55,997 nt of DNA from an uncultured Clostridia bacterium (GTDB lineage Bacteria; Bacillota; Clostridia; Oscillospirales; Ruminococcaceae), in the NCBI GenBank assembly GCA_945873955.1, contig CAMCFA010000010.1:1-55997 (forward strand), read 5' to 3'. Each line of letters opens with the position of its first letter. Position 1 is the stretch's first letter. Shown here piece after piece: positions 50,360 through 55,997 of the stretch. The notes under the pieces are model-generated. The model did not search any database and was not told the origin of the DNA. It saw only the letters and a list, made by a program, of their open reading frames with translations. The position numbers and the translations under genes were made by a program.

Positions 50360-52360
50360 TTATCCGTCCTTTCTGTTTGCTATCGCGCTTGCGGACAGCA
50401 ATTCAACAAATGATGTAACAGCAGTGATATCCCGGAGATTCGGGTGTTCCTCGATCTCCTCTTCCGCAAATACCGGAATATAGGTGCTTGGCTGTACTAT
50501 GCCGCCGCTGTCCTTGCTCTTCTGAACGAGCCGTTCAACGGCGATCGCCAGCTCATCAATGCGCTTATCAGGGTCAACAGAATTGATGATACCGTTTTTG
50601 ACCGCCAGAATAGCTTTCCTGATGGCAGAATTGCGTTTACCGAGATCCTCGAAATCCTTAATGGAGGCATTGATGTAATCCATCATCAGCTCATCTGCGA
50701 GCTTCCATGTCCACAGGTATTTGTCTGTTTCCATGTCGTACAGCCTGACCTCACGGGGATCAGACGGGTCATATCTGACATATACCCACTCATTGAGGTG
50801 CATAAGCGCTTCATCGCCGTAGTACCACAGCTTGTCACCGCACATTGTGATGAATACACCGTTGCGCTTGATCTTTTGCGCCCGGCTCATGCGCTTGAGC
50901 AGCAGATCTAGCGTATGCTCCGAGGCGGGGCGGCGGAATTCATCAGCCCTCTTCTTGATATCCTCGTTCCAGACTTCCATGCGGGTCATTCCGGCAAACC
51001 CCTTTGCTTTGCCACCGTAGGGGTCTTGGTTGTACTCGCCGTCGATCCATGCGTCGATCAGCGCCGCTATCTGCTGATCCTCCGGGATTATGCCGTGCTT
51101 TATTTTGTACTTGTAGCTTTCGGGGCGCTCCAGCACATTGCCGCCGCAGTATGTAGGTATATCCCGCGAAAAATGCTCCTTGAACGTGCGGAACATACGT
51201 TCTACCGCTTTTGCGTCTGCGTTCTTGGGTATCGCAAAGGTGGTTTTCACGCCGAGGCGCTCCAGTATTGTCGGCGGCTGTTCGTCCTTGTTCCACAGCT
51301 TCTTGGATCTGTGACCGCGCCCGCCAAAGTCGTGCGTTGTGAACTCCGAACCGTTATCTGCGTACACCCGTTTCGGGAATCCGCACCTCAGAACTCCATT
51401 ACGGAATGCCAGCAGCGTATCCGCCATAGACGGGTCTTCCGTGACGTGCCAGCCGACCGCCATTCCCGAAAGCGCGTCCATAAACATTGTGATATACAGC
51501 CGGTGCAGCCTGCCGTTCTCGCCCTTTGTTGTGAAATCGCAGGTGTGGTTATCTGCTATCCAGATGTCATTTGCATGGAGATCGTCATAAATGCGGTCAA
51601 CGTATGGCATACAGTGGTCATCGAAGAACTTCTGTCCCTCACGCATGAGCGCCGTTTCGCAGTACGGGATCTTTTCCGCCGCCCGCCGGAACGTCCGCTC
51701 CGAGGGGACATCGGCATACTCTTCGGGATAGTTTTCCCTCATGAATTTCAGCGTTTTGGTGTATGAGCGGCTCACAGTCCTGCGGCTCTCATTCAGATAT
51801 TCATACTGAAAATAATCCCATGCGTGCTTTGGAATGCTGGACTGCCCCTTGTTGTGTCCGCCCCGGTGGTCGATAAGGGCTTCCAGATCGCCGGACTTGT
51901 ATGCCCGGTACTTCCTGTACAGGATATCCACACTTATGTTGAGATCCGGGTATTTCAGCTTCTGCGCCCCGATGAACATCTCATCGACCTTGCATTTCCC
52001 GTATTTAGCGCCGCTGCGTTCGCGTTCTGTCAGCCATTCCTGCAAAAGTCTACTCCAGAATGCTATCTCATCCCGCTGTTCAAGTGACAGCTCCGATAAT
52101 GTGATTTGATGGGGCTTTTCAACCGGTTTTAATTCCTGCTTAACAGCGGGTTCAAGACCCAACTTACGGCGCTGCTGCTCTTCCCATTTGAGCTGTTCAC
52201 GCTCGGTAAGCGCGGACAGCGGCACACGGTACTCGATTCGGTTGTTGGCGGCATTATCTTTAGTTACAGCAGTAATCTTACCGTCCTTAACACATTTCTG
52301 GACATATTGTAAGCTGCACCCCTTGACTTCCGCGACCTCTGCCGTTGATAAATACGTCAA
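50360..52360 (-). CDS. MuA-type DDE transposase
   Basis: 666 residues from a TTG at 52360 (AAGGAGAG upstream). An N-terminal Mu-type winged helix (LSTAEVAEVKGCSLQYVQKC) precedes further end-binding helices. The catalytic core has the DDE residues in IADNHTCDF (near 267), VYADNGSEF (near 337) and KAVERMFRTF (near 386). A C-terminal Mu-type beta-barrel with LWYYGDEALMHLNEWVYVRY and the MuB-contact tail follow. It pairs phage ends and integrates and replicates the phage with 5-bp target duplication. Confidence 0.95.
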   Translation of the reverse strand: MTYLSTAEVAEVKGCSLQYVQKCVKDGKITAVTKDNAANNRIEYRVPLSALTEREQLKWEEQQRRKLGLEPAVKQELKPVEKPHQITLSELSLEQRDEIAFWSRLLQEWLTERERSGAKYGKCKVDEMFIGAQKLKYPDLNISVDILYRKYRAYKSGDLEALIDHRGGHNKGQSSIPKHAWDYFQYEYLNESRRTVSRSYTKTLKFMRENYPEEYADVPSERTFRRAAEKIPYCETALMREGQKFFDDHCMPYVDRIYDDLHANDIWIADNHTCDFTTKGENGRLHRLYITMFMDALSGMAVGWHVTEDPSMADTLLAFRNGVLRCGFPKRVYADNGSEFTTHDFGGRGHRSKKLWNKDEQPPTILERLGVKTTFAIPKNADAKAVERMFRTFKEHFSRDIPTYCGGNVLERPESYKYKIKHGIIPEDQQIAALIDAWIDGEYNQDPYGGKAKGFAGMTRMEVWNEDIKKRADEFRRPASEHTLDLLLKRMSRAQKIKRNGVFITMCGDKLWYYGDEALMHLNEWVYVRYDPSDPREVRLYDMETDKYLWTWKLADELMMDYINASIKDFEDLGKRNSAIRKAILAVKNGIINSVDPDKRIDELAIAVERLVQKSKDSGGIVQPSTYIPVFAEEEIEEHPNLRDITAVTSFVELLSASAIANRKDG

Positions 52361-52390
52361 AAGTATCTCTCCTTTCTGTAAGATATTTCC

Positions 52391-52419
52391 TTGACAAAAG
52401 CGCTAGGCTCTGATATACT
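52391..52419 (+). promoter_or_regulatory. strong rightward promoter beside the transposase gene
   Basis: TTGACA (52391-52396), 17-base spacer, and TATACT (52414-52419) preceded by TGA, an extended -10. It points away from the transposase and has no start codon with a ribosome-binding site within 180 bases, so it should make a non-coding RNA or long leader. Confidence 0.78.
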
Positions 52420-52425
52420 GAAGAC

Positions 52426-52494
52426 GGAGCCTTGGGTCACAGCAGAAGCGATACTCCGTGCAAAGTGTAGTCGCTGCTGCCGAGGCTCTGTTTT
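52426..52494 (+). ncRNA. candidate small hairpin RNA
   Basis: From the predicted start, bases 52427-52435 pair with 52480-52488 (9 bp). Inside, 4 and 5 further pairs, separated by a small bulge, and a 3-bp tip lead to an 8-base loop (52456-52463). The stem is followed by TGTTTT. The 3' end thus looks like an intrinsic terminator, giving an RNA of about 68 bases. A further hairpin follows at 52519-52540. The RNA is antisense to the 5' leader of the leftward early mRNA just before the transposase, so a control of transposase expression is possible. Confidence 0.55.
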
Positions 52495-52518
52495 CATGCT
52501 CCGACCTGCCATCATCAG

Positions 52519-52540
52519 CGCAGGGCGGTCATTCCCTGCG
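52519..52540 (+). other. second hairpin in the same gap
   Basis: CGCAGGG (52519-52525) and CCCTGCG (52534-52540) are perfect complements with an 8-base loop. It lies between the ncRNA candidate and the second promoter; on the minus strand it would be in the leader of the transposase mRNA. Confidence 0.5.
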
Positions 52541-52562
52541 GACAAGCAAGCACTGAATGTAC

Positions 52563-52591
52563 TTGCCTGTTTCGGCTGTTCGTGGTATACT
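52563..52591 (+). promoter_or_regulatory. promoter of the 69-aa gene
   Basis: TTGCCT (52563-52568) and TATACT (52586-52591) are 17 bases apart, and the start codon at 52625 follows after a 27-base leader. Confidence 0.6.
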
Positions 52592-52624
52592 ATTCCATGG
52601 AGGAAAGATAGGGGGTGAAATAAC

Positions 52625-52834
52625 ATGAAGTACACATTATTGTTAGATATAGACGAAGAGTGTTCAAAGTTATCCAATGAACAAATAGAGAATATTGCCC
52701 AGAATCAAACTATGCCCGGCTGGAAATTCAGCCACCTTATTTATAATGAAGAAAACCGCCCAATCAAAGTTTGCGTTGATTGGTGCAAAGAGGGAGAACC
52801 GGATACTCAGCCTTACGAAGCTCATTTTCTTTGA
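52625..52834 (+). CDS. small unknown protein on the opposite strand
   Basis: 69 residues with GGGGGTG 7 bases before the ATG. LLLDIDEECSKLSNEQIENI, IKVCVDWCKEGEPDTQPYE suggest an acidic alpha/beta protein. It is the only gene besides the repressor that runs rightward in the phage. Its last 71 bases overlap antisense to the end of the 275-aa gene. Unknown function; perhaps made in the lysogen. Confidence 0.55.
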   Translation: MKYTLLLDIDEECSKLSNEQIENIAQNQTMPGWKFSHLIYNEENRPIKVCVDWCKEGEPDTQPYEAHFL

Positions 52835-53591
52835 TTTTTTGGGCTTCAGGTAACTCTTCATCTGGGATAATACGTTGTAGGGCAGCGTATACACCCGGAT
52901 AATACTGATCCAAAGATCCACCATTTCCGAGGATAGGCTTTAAATCAAAATTCGCAGATGATATGTTTTTCAATTCTTCTGCCGTCTGAAAGAAATATAG
53001 ATATCCATATTGGTTAAGGCTATAACCATTGATCAAAGCTCCTCTTTTATTGTCGTCCTGCTCCGTACTCTCTGATCGGTTTTTAGAAAGCAGGTCAGAC
53101 ACAGACGACTGAATTTTAGCGGACTCTTCAAAATCAAAGCCAGAAATATAGTCTATCACAGGCTCCGTACTTTCCTCCTGCGGAGCTTCTTTCTTGCTGA
53201 CCAGCTTTTCGTGTTCTGCGACCATATTCTCCACCAGAGCGGCGGCATTGTCAATTGCCTGCTGTATTTCATCCAGAACACTTCTGCATGATTCTACACG
53301 TTCCTTGGCTTCATCAAGGTGCCAGTTAAAGCTATCTATGCGTTCGGCTGCCCTGTCTTCGATAACATTTATCGGAGCATTGTCCTCGAACCACGGGAAC
53401 GCCTTGCAGCAGAAGTCCCACTCAGCGTCCTCCTTGGTCTGCTGGTATCTTCCGTTGCGAACTCCGCAGCCGTCCTCGTCAATGAGCCATACCACATAGT
53501 GGTCTGGAGCGGTTTCAGAATGTGCCAGAGCCATTCCGTTGGCTGTTGCCAGTATTGTGTAGCCCTCGATTATATCGCCGTTTCTTATCAT
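52764..53591 (-). CDS. unknown early phage protein
   Basis: 275 residues with GGAGG before the ATG. The N-terminus (NGDIIEGYTILATANGMALA, HSETAPDHYVVWLIDEDGCG) is a recurrent phage family that presents a G-x-x-L-x-H-S strand motif. A coiled coil (HLDEAKERVESCRSVLDEIQ) and a separate C-terminal region (FFQTAEELKNISSANFDLKP) follow. Function unknown. Confidence 0.7.
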   Translation of the reverse strand: MIRNGDIIEGYTILATANGMALAHSETAPDHYVVWLIDEDGCGVRNGRYQQTKEDAEWDFCCKAFPWFEDNAPINVIEDRAAERIDSFNWHLDEAKERVESCRSVLDEIQQAIDNAAALVENMVAEHEKLVSKKEAPQEESTEPVIDYISGFDFEESAKIQSSVSDLLSKNRSESTEQDDNKRGALINGYSLNQYGYLYFFQTAEELKNISSANFDLKPILGNGGSLDQYYPGVYAALQRIIPDEELPEAQKIKENELRKAEYPVLPLCTNQRKL

Positions 53592-53608
53592 TGTGATATC
53601 CTCCTTAA

Positions 53609-53779
53609 TCAGTCCACAAAAGTATTGCGAGCAAAGTCGAACACGCCGAAATACTCGCCATTCAGGTAAACGTTCGCCCTGCTCTGGGCGGGGCAGGTGA
53701 TCTGAAGCTCCCGGATCTTATAGTATCCCAGCTTCTCCAGTGCCGCTTCTACGGCGGCGGTCTTTTCTCTCATGCTCAT
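53609..53779 (-). CDS. small unknown early protein
   Basis: 56 residues from the ATG at 53779 (AAAGGAG upstream). EKTAAVEAALEKLGYYKIRE and the beta part ANVYLNGEYFGVFDFARNTF form a compact fold. Tight spacing to both neighbours supports a real gene. Confidence 0.7.
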   Translation of the reverse strand: MSMREKTAAVEAALEKLGYYKIRELQITCPAQSRANVYLNGEYFGVFDFARNTFVD

Positions 53780-53794
53780 GGTGAACTCCTTTCA

Positions 53795-54127
53795 TCAAAT
53801 CCTCTGCACTCTGGCAGTATTCGTATATATCATTTTGGCGGCAGCCAGACCACTTGCGTTCGCAGAAACTCTTATGCTTCCGGCAACATCGGTCATTCTC
53901 CAACCATCATGTCTGGCACCATGCATTGTTTTTCCGTTGTAAACGCGTACTTTATACTGCTTTGTGTAGGCTTTGAGCCGTTCTCCGGAAAAATCCTCAT
54001 AGCCGTAGCCAGCAACTGTACCATCCGGATAAAAGTCTTTGTACTTAGCCTCAAAGTAATTGTCACCGATTTTCTTGACGCTGAGGTAAACGCGAGTAAT
54101 CTTCGGAACAGGTGTGATCTTCTTCAC
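53795..54127 (-). CDS. unknown early protein
   Basis: 110 residues. KITRVYLSVKKIGDNYFEAK, SGERLKAYTKQYKVRVYNGK are rich in Lys and Tyr. Start overlaps the cro-like stop by 4 bases. No family recognised. Confidence 0.65.
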   Translation of the reverse strand: MKKITPVPKITRVYLSVKKIGDNYFEAKYKDFYPDGTVAGYGYEDFSGERLKAYTKQYKVRVYNGKTMHGARHDGWRMTDVAGSIRVSANASGLAAAKMIYTNTARVQRI

Positions 54128-54327
54128 GATATCTCCCTCCCTAAAAGCATATCCGTAGAGCAGCGAAGCGTATCGGCGATAGCGACCAGCTTCTCCACTG
54201 ACGGCACTTTGATTCCGCGCTCATAGGCGCTTACGTTCTGCTTCTGCAAGCCGATTTTCTCAGCAAGCTCTGACTGCGACAGCCCACGGCGTTCGCGCAT
54301 AAGCCTGATATTTTCTGAAAGTGGCAT
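54124..54327 (-). CDS. Cro/Ner-like XRE regulator
   Basis: 67 residues made of one XRE helix-turn-helix (NIRLMRERRGLSQSELAEKI, KQNVSAYERGIKVPS). First gene of the leftward early operon, divergent from the repressor. By analogy with Mu Ner it should turn down repressor and early transcription in lytic growth. Confidence 0.88.
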   Translation of the reverse strand: MPLSENIRLMRERRGLSQSELAEKIGLQKQNVSAYERGIKVPSVEKLVAIADTLRCSTDMLLGREIS

Positions 54328-54378
54328 TTTTCAAACTCCTTTCTGTTGATTTTTCCGTGGATTTATGTTACAATGTAG

Positions 54379-54408
54379 GTGGATTACTATGCCTTGTGGG
54401 TAATCCAC
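54379..54408. promoter_or_regulatory. inverted repeat in the early leader
   Basis: GTGGATTAC (54379-54387) and GTAATCCAC (54400-54408) are perfect complements 12 bases apart. It may be an operator for the repressor or Cro-like protein, or a leader hairpin, since it lies just downstream of the early promoter. Confidence 0.6.
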
Positions 54409-54421
54409 GGGTTACATATAT

Positions 54422-54450
54422 ATTATAGCGCTATTCTGTTCCGCAGTCAA
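54422..54450 (-). promoter_or_regulatory. early leftward promoter
   Basis: On the minus strand TTGACT (54450-54445), a 17-base spacer and TATAAT (54427-54422). The palindrome ATAGCGCTAT (54425-54434) covers the -10, ideal for repression. Another CGCTAT half-site is at 54460-54465. Confidence 0.75.
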
Positions 54451-54468
54451 TACAAATAACGCTATAAT
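54439..54468 (+). promoter_or_regulatory. repressor promoter
   Basis: TATAAT (54463-54468) has only a weak -35 (TTCCGC, 54439-54444). It overlaps the early promoter face to face, so both cannot be used at once. The CGCTAT half-site covers its -10, allowing autoregulation. Confidence 0.55.
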
Positions 54469-54495
54469 GTTCTATAAACTTAAAGGGGTGTTTTT

Positions 54496-55311
54496 ATGGA
54501 ATTTGCACAAGTATTATGTGAATTAATGGATAAGAACGGATTATCAGCTTATAAATTAAGCAAAGATACCGGTATATCTGATAGACTAATAGGTTATTGG
54601 AAAAGTGGGGATAGGTTGCCCAATGCAGAAAACCTGTTGATTATCGCTAAATATTTCGGTATTTCAGTTGATTTTCTATTAACAGGAAAGGCAATTGAAA
54701 ATGATTCAGCATATTTACCTACTCTATCAATACAAGAACAAGATCTTCTAAATTACTTTAATCAATTATCAGATATTGATAAAACTAGAGTATCAGAAAG
54801 AGCCGAAACCCTCGCTGAACTCGCTGCCGAACGAGCGGCGGAACAGGCTAAGAAAGCAGAGGAAACAATCCAGTCATCAACGAAGAAATATGAAAAGCCA
54901 ATACAGTTTCTCTATCCTGCAGATCATGTAATCGACATTAACTATTATGATATGCCGTCTAGTGCAGGAACTGGCTCTTTTCTCGATCACACACATTATG
55001 AGAAAGTTCAAATAAAACGAACTCCTGAAGCTGAGCAGGCTGATTTTGCTATACCCATTGTTGGCAACAGCATGGAACCAGATTTTCATAGTGGTGATGT
55101 AGTTCTAGTTAAGTCCTGTCCTTATGTAAACATAGGAGAAATAGGTATTTTTGTATTAGATGGTGATGCGTTTATAAAGCAATATGATGGGGATAAACTT
55201 GTGTCACTTAATGAAGAATATCCCCCGTTAATGCTGTCTAAATTTGAAACTGCTGTTTGTCTTGGACGTGTTATCGGTATCGCGGAATTAGTTGAAAAAA
55301 ATCTACCGTAA
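54496..55311 (+). CDS. LexA-like phage repressor
   Basis: 271 residues, with AAAGGGGTG upstream. An N-terminal XRE domain (LCELMDKNGLSAYKLSKDTG, ISDRLIGYWKSGDRLPNAEN) and an alanine-rich linker precede an S24 peptidase domain: cleavage-type Ala-Gly in SSAGTGSF, catalytic Ser in IVGNSMEPDF (near 191) and Lys in DAFIKQYDG (near 227). It keeps the early promoter off and should self-cleave on RecA activation, so the phage is probably SOS-inducible. It is more AT-rich at its start than its neighbours. Confidence 0.92.
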   Translation: MEFAQVLCELMDKNGLSAYKLSKDTGISDRLIGYWKSGDRLPNAENLLIIAKYFGISVDFLLTGKAIENDSAYLPTLSIQEQDLLNYFNQLSDIDKTRVSERAETLAELAAERAAEQAKKAEETIQSSTKKYEKPIQFLYPADHVIDINYYDMPSSAGTGSFLDHTHYEKVQIKRTPEAEQADFAIPIVGNSMEPDFHSGDVVLVKSCPYVNIGEIGIFVLDGDAFIKQYDGDKLVSLNEEYPPLMLSKFETAVCLGRVIGIAELVEKNLP

Positions 55312-55342
55312 AATTCATTTTTAATAGTATAAAAAAATGAAC

Positions 55343-55379
55343 AAAAAAAGGCGCGGAATGAGTGTTTCTGCGCTTTTTT
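55343..55379 (+). terminator. terminator after the repressor gene
   Basis: A short GCGC/GCGC stem extended by A-T pairs (AAAAAAG before, CTTTTTT after) lies 30 bases beyond the stop. The T-run follows the stem. Confidence 0.6.
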
Positions 55380-55380
55380 C

Positions 55381-55434
55381 TTGTCAACCAACTTGTTGGT
55401 TGACAAAGTCTATTTTGTTGGTTGAGTTGGTTGC
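55381..55434. repeat. GTTGGTTG repeat cluster with perfect palindrome
   Basis: TTGTCAACCAAC (55381-55392) and GTTGGTTGACAA (55395-55406) are perfect complements around TT. GTTGGTTG then recurs directly at 55417 and 55426. The 440 bases from 55312 to the phage end hold no gene. The cluster may be a transposase or accessory-protein site, like the Mu enhancer, or part of repressor termination. Confidence 0.6.
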
Positions 55435-55595
55435 TAAAATATACATAATATGGGTGTTTGTGCCTATAATCTTCCAACCCCTTTAATGCTATTTTAACGC
55501 GCCACAAAGCCATTTGAAGATTTTTTTAATCCATTTTAACACTTCTTTGAAAGCTCTCTACAAAATGCTCATTCGCGCATTAAAATAGCAAAAAT

Positions 55596-55625
55596 GCCCG
55601 AAAAGTTTTTGACAACCTTTCGGGC
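55596..55625. terminator. bidirectional terminator near the right phage end
   Basis: GCCCGAAA and TTTCGGGC form an 8-bp stem. It is followed by TTTAATTT rightward and by ATTTTTGC leftward, so it can stop polymerases from both sides. Confidence 0.65.
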
Positions 55626-55641
55626 TTTAATTTCAATAACG

Positions 55642-55728
55642 TTCATTTTCTTGCACGCGCAAACGGCTTGGTTAAGCCATTTTCACAGGTTCTTTACATT
55701 AATTCCGGCTTTTTTCGCTTTCTTGCAC
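55642..55728. repeat. direct repeats at the right phage end
   Basis: TTCATTTTCTTGCAC (55642-55656) and TTCGCTTTCTTGCAC (55714-55728) match at 13 of 15 bases, 72 apart, the inner one 100 bases and the outer 27 bases from the phage end. Their placement suits MuA end-binding sites. No clear copy was found at the left end by eye. Confidence 0.5.
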
Positions 55729-55755
55729 TTTTTGTATTTCCCTTGTCAAGTTATA

Positions 55756-55760
55756 GAGGG
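55756..55760. repeat. target-site duplication, right copy
   Basis: GAGGG, the same as at 22430-22434. Followed by the lost tail of permease 1 (GKNENKK, stop at 55780-55782) and serving also as the ribosome-binding site of permease 2. Confidence 0.75.
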
Positions 55761-55765
55761 CAAAA

Positions 55766-55997
55766 ATGAAAACAAGAAATAAGGTTCTCAAAATAGTTCT
55801 TGTGGTGGTAATGATACTGCTTTCGCTGTTCTTCCTTTTCCCGGTGGTATGGATGATAGCAAACTCCTTTAAGCCGGACGCAGAAATTACAGCGGATATG
55901 AACTCGGTTCAGGCGTTTATACCTCCTGCCCCGGGAGGAAATTTCTTCGACAATTACGTTTCGGTCATAACCGACACAAACTTTCTTATCTATATGG
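55766..55997 (+). CDS. sugar ABC permease 2, partial
   Basis: 77 codons to the window edge. KTRNKVLKIVLVVVMILLSL then FFLFPVVWMIANSFKPDAEI is the typical MalG-type first membrane segment and following loop. It overlaps the native end of permease 1 by 17 bases. With the prophage in place it is separated by 33 kb from the operon promoter and would need another one to be expressed. Confidence 0.9.
   Translation, partial: MKTRNKVLKIVLVVVMILLSLFFLFPVVWMIANSFKPDAEITADMNSVQAFIPPAPGGNFFDNYVSVITDTNFLIYM

Larger units (their letters stand above)
22435..55755. mobile_element. Mu-like transposable siphovirus prophage, about 33.3 kb
   Basis: Bounds come from the GAGGG duplication and the in-frame repair of permease 1. 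The early end lies at the right and the late end at the left. It has repressor/Cro, MuA, MuB, GemA, Mor and Mu gp26/gp27-type genes, then an A118/SPP1-like packaging, head, non-contractile tail and lysis module. I see no integrase of the tyrosine or serine type. All core modules are open, so the prophage looks intact. The left end begins TG, but the right end reads TATA at its terminus instead of CA, which is unusual for this transposase family. Confidence 0.9.

Noticed and set aside
50915-51766. 283-codon rightward frame opposite the transposase
   Set aside because: Shadow of the DDE transposase; no known motif and no start signal.
52357-52677. 106-codon leftward frame over the ncRNA candidate
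   Set aside because: No ribosome-binding site, low-complexity start and overlap with two promoters and hairpins; unlikely to be coding.

Overview
The window reads as chromosome of a Gram-positive, low-to-mid GC gut-type Clostridia, most likely Oscillospiraceae/Ruminococcus. It encodes a very large secreted protein ending in a type I dockerin, next to the remnant of a cohesin-like secreted protein. Shine-Dalgarno sites are strong and sigma-A promoters are of the TTGACA/TATAAT type. The resident phage carries a homologue of the sporulation regulator SpoIIID. No rRNA, tRNA or species marker is present, so the genus is an inference.

Host left arm (1-22434). First comes a frameshifted membrane/LuxR-type regulator (179-1575), then the giant dockerin protein (1833-9002), then a broken cohesin-like gene that runs straight into a kdpB lacking its N-terminus. 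kdpA is absent. The potassium locus continues with kdpC, an unknown gene split by an in-frame TAG, trkH/ktrB, trkA/ktrA, an unknown exported binding-protein-like ORF, kdpD and kdpE. A LacI-type regulator then faces a CUT1-type sugar ABC operon (binding lipoprotein, permease 1, permease 2) across mirror-image operators.

Prophage (22435-55755, about 33.3 kb). It sits inside the last codons of sugar permease 1, flanked by the 5-bp duplication GAGGG. Removing it and one GAGGG restores a 297-aa permease whose end overlaps the start of permease 2. It is a transposable phage: repressor (rightward), Cro/Ner-like regulator, MuA-type DDE transposase, MuB-type ATPase, GemA, Mor and Mu gp26/gp27-type proteins. 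These are joined to an A118/SPP1-like siphovirus module: TerS, TerL, portal, minor capsid, scaffold, capsid, connectors, tail, tape measure, tip, holin and amidase. Nearly everything is on the minus strand, early genes at the right end and lysis genes at the left.

Regulation can be read as a cascade. An early promoter next to the LexA-like repressor drives replication genes. A terminator follows mor; just beyond it lies a promoter with a palindrome centred about 43 bases upstream, where Mor binds in Mu. That middle operon ends in a NusG paralogue of the LoaP type. The late leader after it carries an activator-type promoter, a 21-bp direct repeat and a T-tract terminator in front of terS, and further hairpins lie inside the late operon. 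Phage LoaP-dependent antitermination is my main candidate for an undescribed system.

Other unusual phage features are the SpoIIID homologue, a lipoprotein gene with its own promoter and terminator, a candidate small structured RNA with a near-perfect promoter beside the transposase, an 80-bp leader element repeated in front of two early genes, and a YadA-like repeat domain in the tail protein.
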